A DNA stretch of 64,000 bases from Shimia sp965227725 (GTDB taxonomy: Bacteria; Pseudomonadota; Alphaproteobacteria; Rhodobacterales; Rhodobacteraceae). Positions within the stretch are counted from its first letter, which is position 1. Every line of letters begins with the position of its first letter. The translations under genes were made by a program, and so were the position numbers. Below, piece by piece: positions 52,181 to 61,064 of this stretch. Location: assembly GCF_965227725.1 (NCBI RefSeq), contig NZ_CBDDGH010000005.1, positions 1,426,001 through 1,490,000 of the forward strand. Reading direction: 5' to 3'. Under the pieces are notes generated by a model that saw nothing but the letters and a program-made list of their open reading frames with translations, was not told the DNA's origin and did no database searches.

Positions 52181-53329
52181 ATGACCGAAGATCGAATTTC
52201 TTCCACTCACCCCCAAATCCCACCCACCACGGAGGAAGCGCGATTGCTGCGGCTTCGCCTCTTGCGATCCCGACGCGTCGGGGCCACCACTTTCCACAGA
52301 TTGATGACAGAATACGGCACAGCGGAGGCTGCGCTGGAGGCGCTGCCGGGCATTGCCAGATCCGCAGGTGTTGCGCGCTATAGCGCCACCTCCCATCAAG
52401 ATGCAGAGCGAGAGCTGAAAGACGGCTGTGCCACAGGAGCGCGGCCGATTTTTTTTGGCGAACCGGAGTATCCCGCGCTTCTGGCCGACATTCCCGATGC
52501 CCCGCCAATGCTGTGGGCGCAGGGGCAAGTGGACCTTTTGCACAAACCCACCATCGCCGTGATCGGTGCGCGCAACGCCTCTTCCTTGGGGCTGCGCATG
52601 GCGGCGCGTCTTTCCAAAGAGCTGGGTGAGGCTGGCTTCACCATTGTCTCAGGCCTTGCGCGCGGCATTGACGCCGCCGCCCATGCCGCCGCGCTGGAAA
52701 CCGGCACCATCGCCGTTTACGCAGGTGGCCTGTCCCGTCCCTACCCCGCACAGAACCTGTCGCTTGCGGGCGACATTGCCACGCAAGGCCTGTGCCTGTC
52801 AGAACAGCCCCCCGCCATGGAGCCCCGCGCGCGCCATTTCCCGGCCCGCAACCGGATCATCTCCGGCCTGACCCGCGCCGTTGTGGTGGTGGAGGCCGCC
52901 TCAAAGTCCGGCAGCCTTCTGACTGCGCGCATTGCGCTCGATCAGGGCCGCGACGTGCTGGCCGTGCCCGGCCATCCATTTGATGCCCGCGCCGCCGGAG
53001 CCAATATCCTCATTCGCGACGGGGCCACCCTTGTGCGCGGTGCGGAGGATGTGCTTGAGGTGCTGACCACCCTGCCTTTGCCCGCGCAGCAACAGGCCGT
53101 TCCCGCCGACATCCCCGCAGATCCCGCGCCCCGCCGCGACCGCAATCTGCGCGAAACCGCCGCGCTGCATTCTGAAATCCTGGGCCGCCTCGGCCCCTCC
53201 CCGCTCAGCGAAGATCAGCTGGTGCGCGACCTTTCCCTGTCCCCGCAAAAGCTCACCCCCGCGCTTCTGGATCTGGAGGTCAGCGGCAAAATCACCCGCC
53301 TCTCCGGTGGGTTGCTCTGCAAAAACTGA
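52181..53329 (+). CDS. dprA: DNA-processing protein DprA
   Basis: Binds incoming single-stranded DNA and loads RecA in natural transformation; also present in non-transforming bacteria. The 382 residues contain an N-terminal helical (SAM-like) part, the Rossmann core with AVIGARNASSLGLRMAARLS, the GGLARGIDAAAHAAALET-like segment SGLARGIDAAAHAAALETG, and ARNRIISGLTRAVVVVEAAS, and a C-terminal winged-helix tail. The ATG at 52181 has GGCGGAG 6 nt upstream; an earlier in-frame TTG is less likely. Confidence 0.95.
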   Translation: MTEDRISSTHPQIPPTTEEARLLRLRLLRSRRVGATTFHRLMTEYGTAEAALEALPGIARSAGVARYSATSHQDAERELKDGCATGARPIFFGEPEYPALLADIPDAPPMLWAQGQVDLLHKPTIAVIGARNASSLGLRMAARLSKELGEAGFTIVSGLARGIDAAAHAAALETGTIAVYAGGLSRPYPAQNLSLAGDIATQGLCLSEQPPAMEPRARHFPARNRIISGLTRAVVVVEAASKSGSLLTARIALDQGRDVLAVPGHPFDARAAGANILIRDGATLVRGAEDVLEVLTTLPLPAQQQAVPADIPADPAPRRDRNLRETAALHSEILGRLGPSPLSEDQLVRDLSLSPQKLTPALLDLEVSGKITRLSGGLLCKN

Positions 53330-53508
53330 GCCCGCATGTGTTTTGAGCAACCGCCCAAACCTTGCACGCAAATGCCTTCCAACCCACATCACACTCACGC
53401 CCCGTTCAGCTCAAAGTAACAACAAAAACCACCATGGATTGACAATCCCCCCTTTCGCCCCACATTTTTCGCCGCCATAAGGCTCGCGCCGAGTCGAGAG
53501 GAAATTGA

Positions 53509-56112
53509 ATGCCAGTAGTTGTCGTAGAATCCCCAGCCAAAGCCAAAACGATCAATAAGTATCTTGGCTCAGATTACACTGTTCTGGCGTCCTACGGCCA
53601 CGTGCGCGACCTCCCGGCCAAAGACGGCTCGGTCGACACCGACAATGAATTTGACATGACATGGGAAGTCGGCACCGACAGCCGCAAACATGTCAAAGCC
53701 ATCGCCGATGCGCTGAAAGAAGACAACGCGCTCATTCTCGCAACCGACCCCGATCGCGAAGGAGAGGCGATCAGCTGGCACCTTGAGGAAGCGCTGCGCA
53801 AACGCCGCGCCATCAAGAAAGACACGCCCGTGTCCCGCGTGGTGTTCAACGCGATCACCAAAACCGCCGTGACCGAGGCGATGCAAAACCCGCGTCAGGT
53901 GGATCAGCCGCTGGTGGATGCCTATCTCGCCCGCCGCGCGCTCGACTATCTTGTGGGCTTCAACCTCTCCCCCGTGCTCTGGCGCAAACTGCCCGGCGCG
54001 CGCTCTGCGGGCCGCGTGCAATCTGTGTGCCTGCGTCTCATCGTTGAGCGCGAGATGGAGATCGAGGCGTTTAACGCCCGCGAATACTGGTCCGTGAAAG
54101 CCCTGCTCGCCACCCCGCGTGGCAAAGAGTTTGAGGCCCGCCTCACCGTTCTGGGCGGCGAGAAGCTCGACAAATACGCGCTGGAAAACAGCACCGCCGC
54201 CGAACTGGCCGTGCAGGCGATCCAGTCCCGCGACCTCTCTGTGGCGCGCGTGGAGGCCAAGCCCGCCTCCCGCAACCCATCCGCGCCCTTCATGACCTCC
54301 ACGCTGCAGCAGGAGGCCAGCCGCAAATTCTCCATGGGCGCGCGTCAGTGCATGAGCGCCGCCCAGCGCCTCTATGAGGCCGGCTACATCACCTATATGC
54401 GGACCGACGGCATCGACATGGCACCTGAGGCCGTGGCCGCCGCCCGCGACGCGATCCAGACGCTTTATGGCGATGACTACGTGCCCGCCGAGCCGCGCAT
54501 CTACAAAAACAAAGCCAAGAACGCACAGGAAGCGCACGAATGTATCCGCCCGACGGATATGATGCGCAAGCCCGATGACCTGAAAGTCACCGACGCCGAC
54601 CAGCGCAAGCTTTATGACCTGATCTGGAAGCGCACGCTGGCCTGTCAGATGGCCGGCGCCCGTATGGAGCGCACCACGGTCGACATCGCCTCTGACGATC
54701 AACAGGTCGAGCTGCGCGCCACCGGTCAGGTGGTGCTGTTTGACGGCTTCATGCGCGTCTATGAAGAAGGCCGCGACGATCAAGTTGTCGATGATGACGA
54801 CAAGCGCCTGCCCCAGATCATGCAGGGCGAAAAGGCCGACAAACGCACCGTGACCCCGGAGCAGCATTTCACCCAGCCACCGCCCCGCTACACCGAGGCG
54901 ACGCTGGTAAAAAAGATGGAAGAGCTCGGCATCGGCCGCCCCTCCACCTATGCCTCCGTGATCACCACCATTCAGGATCGCGAATACGTCCGCAAAGACA
55001 AAAACCGCCTCTTCCCAGAGGACAAAGGCCGCATCGTCACGATCTTCTTGCTGAACTTCTTCCGCACCTATGTCGGCTATGAGTTCACCGCGAACCTCGA
55101 AGAAGAGCTTGATGACGTCTCCGCAGGCAACCGCGACTACAAAAACGTGCTCGCGCGCTTCTGGAAAGATTTTTCCGCCGCCATCGGCGAAACCAGCGAG
55201 CTGCGCATTTCCGAGGTGCTCGACGTGCTGGATGACGCGCTGGCCCCACAGCTCTATCCGCCACGCGAAGACGGCTCCGATCCGCGCGTCTGCCCGAAAT
55301 GCGGCAACGGCCAGCTGCACCTCAAAAGCTCCCGCACCGGCGGCTTTGTCGGCTGCGGCAACTACCCCGAATGCACCTACACCCGCCCGATTGCAGGCGA
55401 AGGCGCAGATGGCGACGAGCGTGTGCTCGGCGAAGACGCAGGGGATGAAATCTGGCTCAAGGCTGGCCGCTTCGGCCCCTATGTGCAGCGTGGTGAGCCA
55501 ACGCCTGAGAACAAAAAGCCGCCGCGTGCCTCCCTGCCGCGTGGCTGGAACAAGGACGACATGGACCTCGCCAAGGCCCTGACGCTCCTGTCCCTGCCTC
55601 GCGAAATCGGCATGCACCCCGAAGGCGGCATGATCACCTCCAACTTTGGCCGTTTTGGCCCCTACGTGATGCACCAGCTGCCCGATGACGCAAAGCCGGT
55701 CTACGCCAACCTCAAAGACCCCAACGATGTCTTTGAAATCGGCATGAACCACGCGGTCGAGCTGCTGACAGAAAAGCGCAACAACCCGGGCCGTCGCGGC
55801 GGCGGCGCAGCCGCCAAACCGCTGCGCGAGCTGGGCGAACACCCCGATGATGGGGGCGCAGTCAACATCATGGACGGCCGCTACGGCGCCTATGTGAAAT
55901 GGGAAAAAGTTAACGCCACCATCCCCAAAGAGGTGGAAGTGGCCGATGTGACCATGGAACAGGCTGTGCAGTGGATCGCGGAGAAAGCGGCCAAGAAAAA
56001 GCCCACGCGCAAGAAAGCGGCCCCCAAGAAAACCGCTGCGAAAAAGAAGGCCCCCGCCAAGAAGACAACGGCCAAGAAAACCACAACCAAAAAGGCGGCT
56101 GACACAGAATAA
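53509..56112 (+). CDS. topA: DNA topoisomerase I
   Basis: Type IA topoisomerase that relaxes negative supercoils, 867 residues. The Toprim start is VVVESPAKAKTINKYLGSDY, and the DxD pair is in LATDPDREGEAISWHLEEAL. The catalytic tyrosine is Y296 in GYITYMRTDG. One four-Cys zinc ribbon (CPKCGNG ... GFVGCGNYPEC) and several Topo_C-type repeats (KAGRFGPYVQRG, NFGRFGPYVMHQ, MDGRYGAYVKWE) follow. The last 45 residues are Lys/Ala/Thr-rich, typical of a DNA-binding tail. GAGGAAA lies 7 nt before the ATG; dprA is directly upstream, as in many genomes. Confidence 0.97.
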   Translation: MPVVVVESPAKAKTINKYLGSDYTVLASYGHVRDLPAKDGSVDTDNEFDMTWEVGTDSRKHVKAIADALKEDNALILATDPDREGEAISWHLEEALRKRRAIKKDTPVSRVVFNAITKTAVTEAMQNPRQVDQPLVDAYLARRALDYLVGFNLSPVLWRKLPGARSAGRVQSVCLRLIVEREMEIEAFNAREYWSVKALLATPRGKEFEARLTVLGGEKLDKYALENSTAAELAVQAIQSRDLSVARVEAKPASRNPSAPFMTSTLQQEASRKFSMGARQCMSAAQRLYEAGYITYMRTDGIDMAPEAVAAARDAIQTLYGDDYVPAEPRIYKNKAKNAQEAHECIRPTDMMRKPDDLKVTDADQRKLYDLIWKRTLACQMAGARMERTTVDIASDDQQVELRATGQVVLFDGFMRVYEEGRDDQVVDDDDKRLPQIMQGEKADKRTVTPEQHFTQPPPRYTEATLVKKMEELGIGRPSTYASVITTIQDREYVRKDKNRLFPEDKGRIVTIFLLNFFRTYVGYEFTANLEEELDDVSAGNRDYKNVLARFWKDFSAAIGETSELRISEVLDVLDDALAPQLYPPREDGSDPRVCPKCGNGQLHLKSSRTGGFVGCGNYPECTYTRPIAGEGADGDERVLGEDAGDEIWLKAGRFGPYVQRGEPTPENKKPPRASLPRGWNKDDMDLAKALTLLSLPREIGMHPEGGMITSNFGRFGPYVMHQLPDDAKPVYANLKDPNDVFEIGMNHAVELLTEKRNNPGRRGGGAAAKPLRELGEHPDDGGAVNIMDGRYGAYVKWEKVNATIPKEVEVADVTMEQAVQWIAEKAAKKKPTRKKAAPKKTAAKKKAPAKKTTAKKTTTKKAADTE

Positions 56113-56130
56113 GCTGTCAACGTTCAAAGA

Positions 56131-56159
56131 AAGGCCCCCACGCGGGGCCTTTTGCTTTT
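56131..56159 (+). terminator. Intrinsic terminator after topA
   Basis: AAGGCCCC/GGGGCCTT 8-bp stem with 5-nt loop, followed by TTGCTTTT, 18 bp after the topA stop. Confidence 0.85.
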
Positions 56160-56241
56160 GTGCAAAGGGCACGCCACAAAACTGTCGATTTCTGCCCGAC
56201 AATGCCCAACACTGTAACTGTGTTGAAAGTGTGAGGCTGGT

Positions 56242-57597
56242 ATGAGTGAAAGCGGCTATGTGGAGTGTGACGGGCTGAGCATCGCCTACCGCAGCTCCGG
56301 CTCCGGTCCTCTCGCTATTCTCATGGTGCCCGGCATTTTCTCCCATTGCGAACTCTATCACGACTTCCCGCAATACAGCGACTTCATCGCCCGACTGACG
56401 GAATTTGCCCGTGTGGTCGAATTTGACAAACGCGGCCAGGGGTTTTCTGATCGCCTAACTGCCGCGCCCACGCTGGAAGAACGCGCCAATGACATCTCCG
56501 CATTGATCACCGCGTTGAACCTTGACGATTGCGTGCTCTTCGGCCTCTCCGAAGGGGCGGCCATGGCCCTGCTCTATGCGGCCACACACCCCTCTGACAT
56601 CTCCAAGGTGATCACTTTTGGCGCCTATGCCAAAGCCTGCGGCAGCGCCGATTACCCCTATATGCCCCCCGCAGATGTGCGCCGCGCAGCCATTGAACAC
56701 ACTTTGGCACGTTGGGGCACAGGGGAAACCCTTGGGATCTTCGTGCCCGAACTGGCGCATTCGCCTGCCGCCCAACAGCTCTTTGGCAAGATCCAGCGCG
56801 CCTCCTGCCCCCCGGCCGCCATGCGCCAATATTTTGATCTCAATCTGCAAATCGACATCCGCGCCATTCTCGGACTGGTTCAGCACCCGACGCTTGTTTT
56901 GCACCACAGCACCGATCAGCAGGTGCCCATCGACAACAGCACCTACATTGCCAAACAGGTGCCTAACGCACGGTTTGAGGATTGCGGCCCCGGCGGGCAT
57001 TTCTTCTGGGGCAATGACAACGCGCGGATCGTGGCATCCATCCGGTCTTTCCTGATGGACCGCCCAATGCACCAGCTTGATACCCAACGCGTGCTGGCCA
57101 CCCCGCTCTTTGCCGATATCGTGCAGTCCACCGAAGCCGCCAAAGCTGCGGGTGACCATCAGTGGCACATCCTGCTGCAGAAAATGGAAGCACAAGCCGC
57201 GGCCTGCATTGATCTCTTCGGGGGCCGCCTGATCAAATTCACCGGGGATGGGTTACTGGCCCTGTTTGATGCACCGGGCCGCGCCGTCGACTGCGCGCTC
57301 AACCTGCGCAAAACCTTACACGCATTGGGGCTGCAAAGCCGCATCGGCCTGCACACCGGCGAAATCGAGTTGCGCGGCGCAGACATCGGCGGTCTCGCCG
57401 TGCATGCCGCCGCCCGGATCGAAGCCCTCTGCCAGCCCGGCCAAATCCTCGTCTCGCGCACGGTCACCGAACTCACCATCGGCAAAACCTCACTGGCCTT
57501 TGATCCGATCGGCACGCACCAGCTCAAGGGCTTTGACACCCCATGGCCAATCTTTGAAGTGCATCAAGCCCCACACAATGTCCCCTCAACGGCCTAG
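56242..57597 (+). CDS. Alpha/beta hydrolase fused to a class III adenylate/guanylate cyclase
   Basis: 451 residues in two parts. Residues 1-275 form an alpha/beta hydrolase: VPGIFSHCEL (oxyanion), the nucleophile elbow FGLSEGAAMA, HSTDQQVPI (acid) and GPGGHFFW (His). Residues about 280-445 form a cyclase homology domain with the two metal aspartates D292 (LFADIVQSTE) and D336 (KFTGDGLL), the KFTGDG lysine of adenine choice, and GLHTGEIELRG. It likely makes cAMP or another cyclic nucleotide in response to a ligand bound by the hydrolase part; whether that part is still catalytic is unknown. Confidence 0.9.
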   Translation: MSESGYVECDGLSIAYRSSGSGPLAILMVPGIFSHCELYHDFPQYSDFIARLTEFARVVEFDKRGQGFSDRLTAAPTLEERANDISALITALNLDDCVLFGLSEGAAMALLYAATHPSDISKVITFGAYAKACGSADYPYMPPADVRRAAIEHTLARWGTGETLGIFVPELAHSPAAQQLFGKIQRASCPPAAMRQYFDLNLQIDIRAILGLVQHPTLVLHHSTDQQVPIDNSTYIAKQVPNARFEDCGPGGHFFWGNDNARIVASIRSFLMDRPMHQLDTQRVLATPLFADIVQSTEAAKAAGDHQWHILLQKMEAQAAACIDLFGGRLIKFTGDGLLALFDAPGRAVDCALNLRKTLHALGLQSRIGLHTGEIELRGADIGGLAVHAAARIEALCQPGQILVSRTVTELTIGKTSLAFDPIGTHQLKGFDTPWPIFEVHQAPHNVPSTA

Positions 57598-57622
57598 CGG
57601 ACAAACAGTCCCCCATCCAATC

Positions 57623-57689
57623 TTCATTCTGCCGCAAATACTCCGGGGAGCGCGAGGGGCTGACCCCTCGCCCCGTCCCGCAAACGCCC
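57623..57689. repeat. Dispersed intergenic repeat, family B
   Basis: TTCATTCTGCCGCAAATACT then CCGGGG, followed by the hairpin CGAGGGGCTGACCCCTCG. Same layout as at 10733, 23907 and 42832. It lies between the cyclase fusion gene and the CoA-transferase pair. Confidence 0.5.
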
Positions 57690-57787
57690 CCCGTAGTAAT
57701 ACGCCTTTGCCCCTGCGGTCGTTGACTCCCCTGTGACGCCCCGTCACAACTTTGCGCAATTTGCTGACCCCAGGGAGAGAGACACCC

Positions 57788-58510
57788 ATGAACAAGGTAT
57801 ATGCCAATGCCGCAGACGCGCTTGAGGGCGTGCTGTCTGACGGCATGTTCATCGCCTCAGGCGGCTTTGGCCTCTGCGGCATCCCCGAGCTTCTGCTCGA
57901 CGCCATCAAAGACAGCGGCGTCAAAGACCTGACCTTTGCCTCCAACAACGCAGGCGTGGATGATTTTGGCATCGGCATCCTGCTGCAGACCAAACAGGTC
58001 AAAAAGATGATCAGCTCCTATGTGGGCGAAAACGCGGAATTCATGCGCCAGTATCTCTCCGGCGAGCTGGAACTGGAATTCAACCCGCAAGGCACGCTGG
58101 CCGAACGTATGCGCGCCGGTGGTGCGGGCATTCCGGGCTTCTTCACCAAGACCGGCGTGGGCACCGTGATTGCCGAAGGCAAGCTGGAAAAGCAGTTCCC
58201 CACCGGGCCGGATGGCGCGATGGAAGACTACATCATGGAAGAGGGCATCTTTGCCGATCTGGCCATTGTAAAGGCGTGGAAAGCCGATGAAACCGGCAAT
58301 CTGGTATTCCGCAAAACCGCCCGCAATTTCAACGCGCCCGCAGCCACCTGCGGCAAGATCTGCATCGCCGAGGTTGAGGAAATCGTGCCCACCGGCTCGC
58401 TGGATCCGGACGCGATCCACCTGCCCGGCATCTATGTGCACCGCATCATTCAGGGCGACCACGAAAAACGCATCGAACAGCGCACCGTGCGCCCGCGCGA
58501 GGAGGCATAA
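57788..58510 (+). CDS. scoA: 3-oxoacid CoA-transferase subunit A
   Basis: Transfers CoA between succinyl-CoA and acetoacetate (or another 3-oxoacid), used in ketone and polyhydroxybutyrate breakdown. The 240 residues contain FIASGGFGLCGIPELLLDAI with the CoA-binding GGFG(L)CG motif, NNAGVDDFGIG and GAGIPGFFTKTGVGT. The ATG at 57788 has GAGAGA nearby; a 12-codon longer frame is not needed. Subunit B follows after 2 bp. Acetate or propionate CoA-transferases are possible alternatives. Confidence 0.93.
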   Translation: MNKVYANAADALEGVLSDGMFIASGGFGLCGIPELLLDAIKDSGVKDLTFASNNAGVDDFGIGILLQTKQVKKMISSYVGENAEFMRQYLSGELELEFNPQGTLAERMRAGGAGIPGFFTKTGVGTVIAEGKLEKQFPTGPDGAMEDYIMEEGIFADLAIVKAWKADETGNLVFRKTARNFNAPAATCGKICIAEVEEIVPTGSLDPDAIHLPGIYVHRIIQGDHEKRIEQRTVRPREEA

Positions 58511-58512
58511 CA

Positions 58513-59142
58513 ATGGCTTGGGATCGCAATCAAATGGCGGCACGCGCCGCACAGGAACTGCAGGACGGCTGGTATGTGAACCTCGGCATCGGCATCCCGA
58601 CGCTGGTGTCCAACTACATCCCCGAAGGTGTTGAAGTCACACTGCAATCTGAAAACGGCATGCTCGGCATGGGCCCCTTCCCTGTTGAGGGAGATGAGGA
58701 CGCAGACCTGATCAACGCCGGCAAACAGACCATCACTGAGCTGCCGCAGACCGCCTATTTTGACAGCGCGCAGAGCTTTGCGATGATCCGCGGCGGCAAA
58801 ATCGCCATGGCCATCCTCGGCGCGATGGAAGTGGCGGAAAACGGCGATCTGGCGAACTGGATGATCCCCGGCAAGCTGGTGAAAGGCATGGGCGGCGCGA
58901 TGGATCTGGTGGCCGGTGTCGGCCGCGTGGTGGTTGTGATGGATCACGCCAACAAACACGGCCAGTCCAAGGTGCTGAAGGAATGCACCCTGCCGCTCAC
59001 CGGCAAAGGCGTGGTCGACCGCATCATCACCAACCTCGGTGTGCTTGATGTGGTTGAAGGCGGCCTGAAGCTTGTCGAGCTGGCCGAGGGCGTCAGCGAA
59101 GAAGAGTTCCGCGCCGCAACCGAGGCCACGCTGGTCAACTAA
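58513..59142 (+). CDS. scoB: 3-oxoacid CoA-transferase subunit B
   Basis: 209 residues carrying the glutamate that forms the enzyme-CoA thioester, in LQSENGMLGMGPFP. The N-terminus has MAARAAQELQDGWYVNLGIG and GIPTLVSNYIP; the C-terminus has NLGVLDVVEGGLKLVELAEG. It ends at a strong terminator, so scoA-scoB form a two-gene operon. Confidence 0.94.
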   Translation: MAWDRNQMAARAAQELQDGWYVNLGIGIPTLVSNYIPEGVEVTLQSENGMLGMGPFPVEGDEDADLINAGKQTITELPQTAYFDSAQSFAMIRGGKIAMAILGAMEVAENGDLANWMIPGKLVKGMGGAMDLVAGVGRVVVVMDHANKHGQSKVLKECTLPLTGKGVVDRIITNLGVLDVVEGGLKLVELAEGVSEEEFRAATEATLVN

Positions 59143-59164
59143 GCGGTACGCGACCAAACCCAAC

Positions 59165-59196
59165 AAAGCCCCGCCACTGTGCGGGGCTTTTTATTT
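59165..59196 (+). terminator. Intrinsic terminator after scoB
   Basis: AGCCCCGC/GCGGGGCT 8-bp stem with loop CACTGT, followed by TTTTATTT, 24 bp after the scoB stop. Confidence 0.88.
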
Positions 59197-59262
59197 GCCC
59201 GCGTGCCCTTTCCGCTCAACCATGACCTGCTAAGGTGGCCTCGCCTGCTACGGAGAGATCAC

Positions 59263-59628
59263 ATGCCGCCCTTGGGAAGACTTGTCATCTACACCAAGAA
59301 AATCGACGCCTTGGTCGATTTCTATTGCAGCCACTTCGGCTATCAGCATTTGCGGATTGAAGGCGATAGAATTGTCGAACTCCGCGCACCAGACGGCGGC
59401 GCATCCCTCCTCCTGCACCCCGCCTCAAAGGGACAGAAAGCGGGCCAATCCCTAATCAAACTGGTCTTTGACGTCCAAGACGTTCCCGCATTCTGCGAAA
59501 AAGCCAAAGAACGTGGTCTGGACTTCGGCCCAATCCACCAAGCGGATGGTTATTGCTTTGCCACCGCCAAGGACCCGTCTGGCAATTCCGTCTCTGTCTC
59601 CAGTCGTGCCTTCGTAGTTAGCCCCTAA
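59263..59628 (+). CDS. VOC family protein (glyoxalase-like)
   Basis: 121 residues with the paired beta-alpha-beta units of the VOC fold (RLVIYTKKIDALVDFYCSHF and LIKLVFDVQDVPAFCEKAKE) and a final DPSGNSVSVSSR segment. Usual metal ligands are partly missing (a polar Glu is replaced by Ser near the end), so it may bind rather than transform a substrate. GGAGAG lies 6 nt before the ATG; the longer frame overlaps the terminator region. Confidence 0.82.
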   Translation: MPPLGRLVIYTKKIDALVDFYCSHFGYQHLRIEGDRIVELRAPDGGASLLLHPASKGQKAGQSLIKLVFDVQDVPAFCEKAKERGLDFGPIHQADGYCFATAKDPSGNSVSVSSRAFVVSP

Positions 59629-59673
59629 CGCCCCCCTTCCCCTTTCCCCACACCTGTGCCATCACTGCGCCCC

Positions 59674-60216
59674 ATGGAACTTCACGCACTGGCCTTTGAT
59701 CACGCCCCCGTCGGGCTCTGCATTCTTCAGAACCGCATCATTTCGCGCGCAAATCTGCGGTTTGGCGAGATGTTTGGCCTGTCTGCTGAGGCCTGCGCCG
59801 CACGCTCCATTGCCGAGTTCTACGCCTCTCAGGAAGACTACCGCACCATTGGCGAGCGGGTCTATTCCGCCATTGCCGACACCGGCCGCTACAGCGACGA
59901 GCGCGTGATGCGCCGCTCCGATGGCACGCTGTTTTGGTGCCGCGTGCGCGGCCAGTCCACCTCGCCTGACAACCCGTTTCAGAAAAGCGTCTGGTCCTTT
60001 GCAGACCTGTCTGAGGACCGCCCCGTGGTCGAGCTCACCCAGCGCGAGCGCGAAGTGGCCATCCTGACCTGCCGCGGCATGACCTCCAAGGAAATCGGTC
60101 TGGAGCTGGATCTGTCTTATCGCACGGTGGAGGAATACCGCGCCCGCCTGCTGCGCAAATTTGGCGCGCGCAAGCTGGCCGAACTTGTGGCGAAACTTGC
60201 CGGCATGCCGCTCTAG
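59674..60216 (+). CDS. PAS domain LuxR-type transcriptional regulator
   Basis: 180 residues: an N-terminal PAS-like sensor (about 1-115, with LCILQNRIISRANLRFGEMF and RSDGTLFWCRVRG) joined to a LuxR/FixJ-type helix-turn-helix (LTQREREVAILTCRGMTSKE, then LSYRTVEEYRARLLRKFGA). There is no receiver domain, so it is not a response regulator. The bound ligand is unknown. An in-frame GTG six codons earlier is an alternative start. Tandemly followed by accB after 334 bp. Confidence 0.88.
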   Translation: MELHALAFDHAPVGLCILQNRIISRANLRFGEMFGLSAEACAARSIAEFYASQEDYRTIGERVYSAIADTGRYSDERVMRRSDGTLFWCRVRGQSTSPDNPFQKSVWSFADLSEDRPVVELTQREREVAILTCRGMTSKEIGLELDLSYRTVEEYRARLLRKFGARKLAELVAKLAGMPL

Positions 60217-60550
60217 CGCCCTCTGCGCCGGCTCTTGCCGTTCCGCTGCATTGCCTGACACAGGCCAACACTGCCCGACATCTGCGGCGCGCGCCCCCGA
60301 TTGGCAGGTCAAATTATGACCCAACGTCACCGAGTCACCGCACAGGGACAGCGCTGCGTTGACATCTGAGGACAGCGCTGCGCGTAAAATTGGCCACAAA
60401 AGCCCGTTCAAGGCTGGAAAACAACGTCTTTTCCCCCCATCTGAAAGGCCAGTTCAGCTTTCCTACAGGGTGCTTTTTCTCTATAAGCGCCGCAAGGGAA
60501 ACCAGAATAAGACTCAACCGCGCTTTGCGCGAAGAGGATAGAAAACGGAA
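60217..60550 (+). promoter_or_regulatory. Region upstream of accB with repeated palindrome and promoter-like sequence
   Basis: 334 bp without a likely gene. GGACAGCGCTGCG occurs twice (60346-60358 and 60370-60382), each holding the palindrome CAGCGCTG; an exact TTGACA sits between them at 60359-60364. This may be a promoter with operator sites. Further down is the small hairpin CGCG/CGCG (60519-60531), near the accB start. Confidence 0.45.
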
Positions 60551-61054
60551 ATGAGCAAGAAAAATCACGACTCCGATGTGGCCTTCATCTCTGCACTGGC
60601 AGAGCTCCTGCGCGAAAACGACCTGACCGAGCTGGAAGTCATGCGCGAATATGGCGAGGACGACAGCCTGAACGTGCGTGTCAGCCGCCAGACCCAAGTG
60701 GTCGCCGCACCGGCCCAAGTCGCCGTCGCTGCCCCCGCAGCCGCAGCCCCAGCCGCCGCACCGGCAGCCCCTGCGGCAGCCGCCGCCCCTGCCGCAGCAG
60801 AAGCAGATCCAGCAAGCCACCCGGGCGCTGTGACCTCGCCGATGGTTGGCACCGTGTACCTGCAGCCGGAACCCGGCGCGGCCTCCTTCATCAGCGTCGG
60901 TCAGACCGTCAGCGAAGGCGACACCCTGCTGATCGTGGAAGCGATGAAAACCATGAACCACATCCCGGCCACCAAATCCGGCACCGTGAAGCGCATTCTG
61001 GTGGCAGATGGCGACACCGTGGAATACGGCGCGCCGCTGGTGATCATCGAATAA
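60551..61054 (+). CDS. accB: Acetyl-CoA carboxylase biotin carboxyl carrier protein
   Basis: 167 residues. The N-terminal part (1-50) is the usual helical dimer segment, residues about 51-85 are an Ala/Pro-rich flexible linker, and the biotinyl domain has the target lysine K133 in VEAMKTMNHI, with VGTVYLQPEPGAASF and GDTVEYGAPLVIIE around it. AccB carries the carboxyl group from AccC to the carboxyltransferase in fatty acid synthesis. GAGGATAGAAAACGGAA precedes the ATG; accC follows after 10 bp. Confidence 0.97.
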   Translation: MSKKNHDSDVAFISALAELLRENDLTELEVMREYGEDDSLNVRVSRQTQVVAAPAQVAVAAPAAAAPAAAPAAPAAAAAPAAAEADPASHPGAVTSPMVGTVYLQPEPGAASFISVGQTVSEGDTLLIVEAMKTMNHIPATKSGTVKRILVADGDTVEYGAPLVIIE

Positions 61055-61064
61055 GGGTTCTGTA

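Noticed and set aside
53569..56373. A 934-codon open frame antisense to topA
   Set aside because: GC-rich codon bias leaves long open shadow frames. topA has all catalytic motifs; the antisense product has no recognisable domain, and similar shadows lie opposite lysC, ptsP and accC.
60359..60541. A 60-codon frame upstream of accB
   Set aside because: Starts within the repeated palindrome, no ribosome binding site, no recognisable features; region is better explained as promoter.
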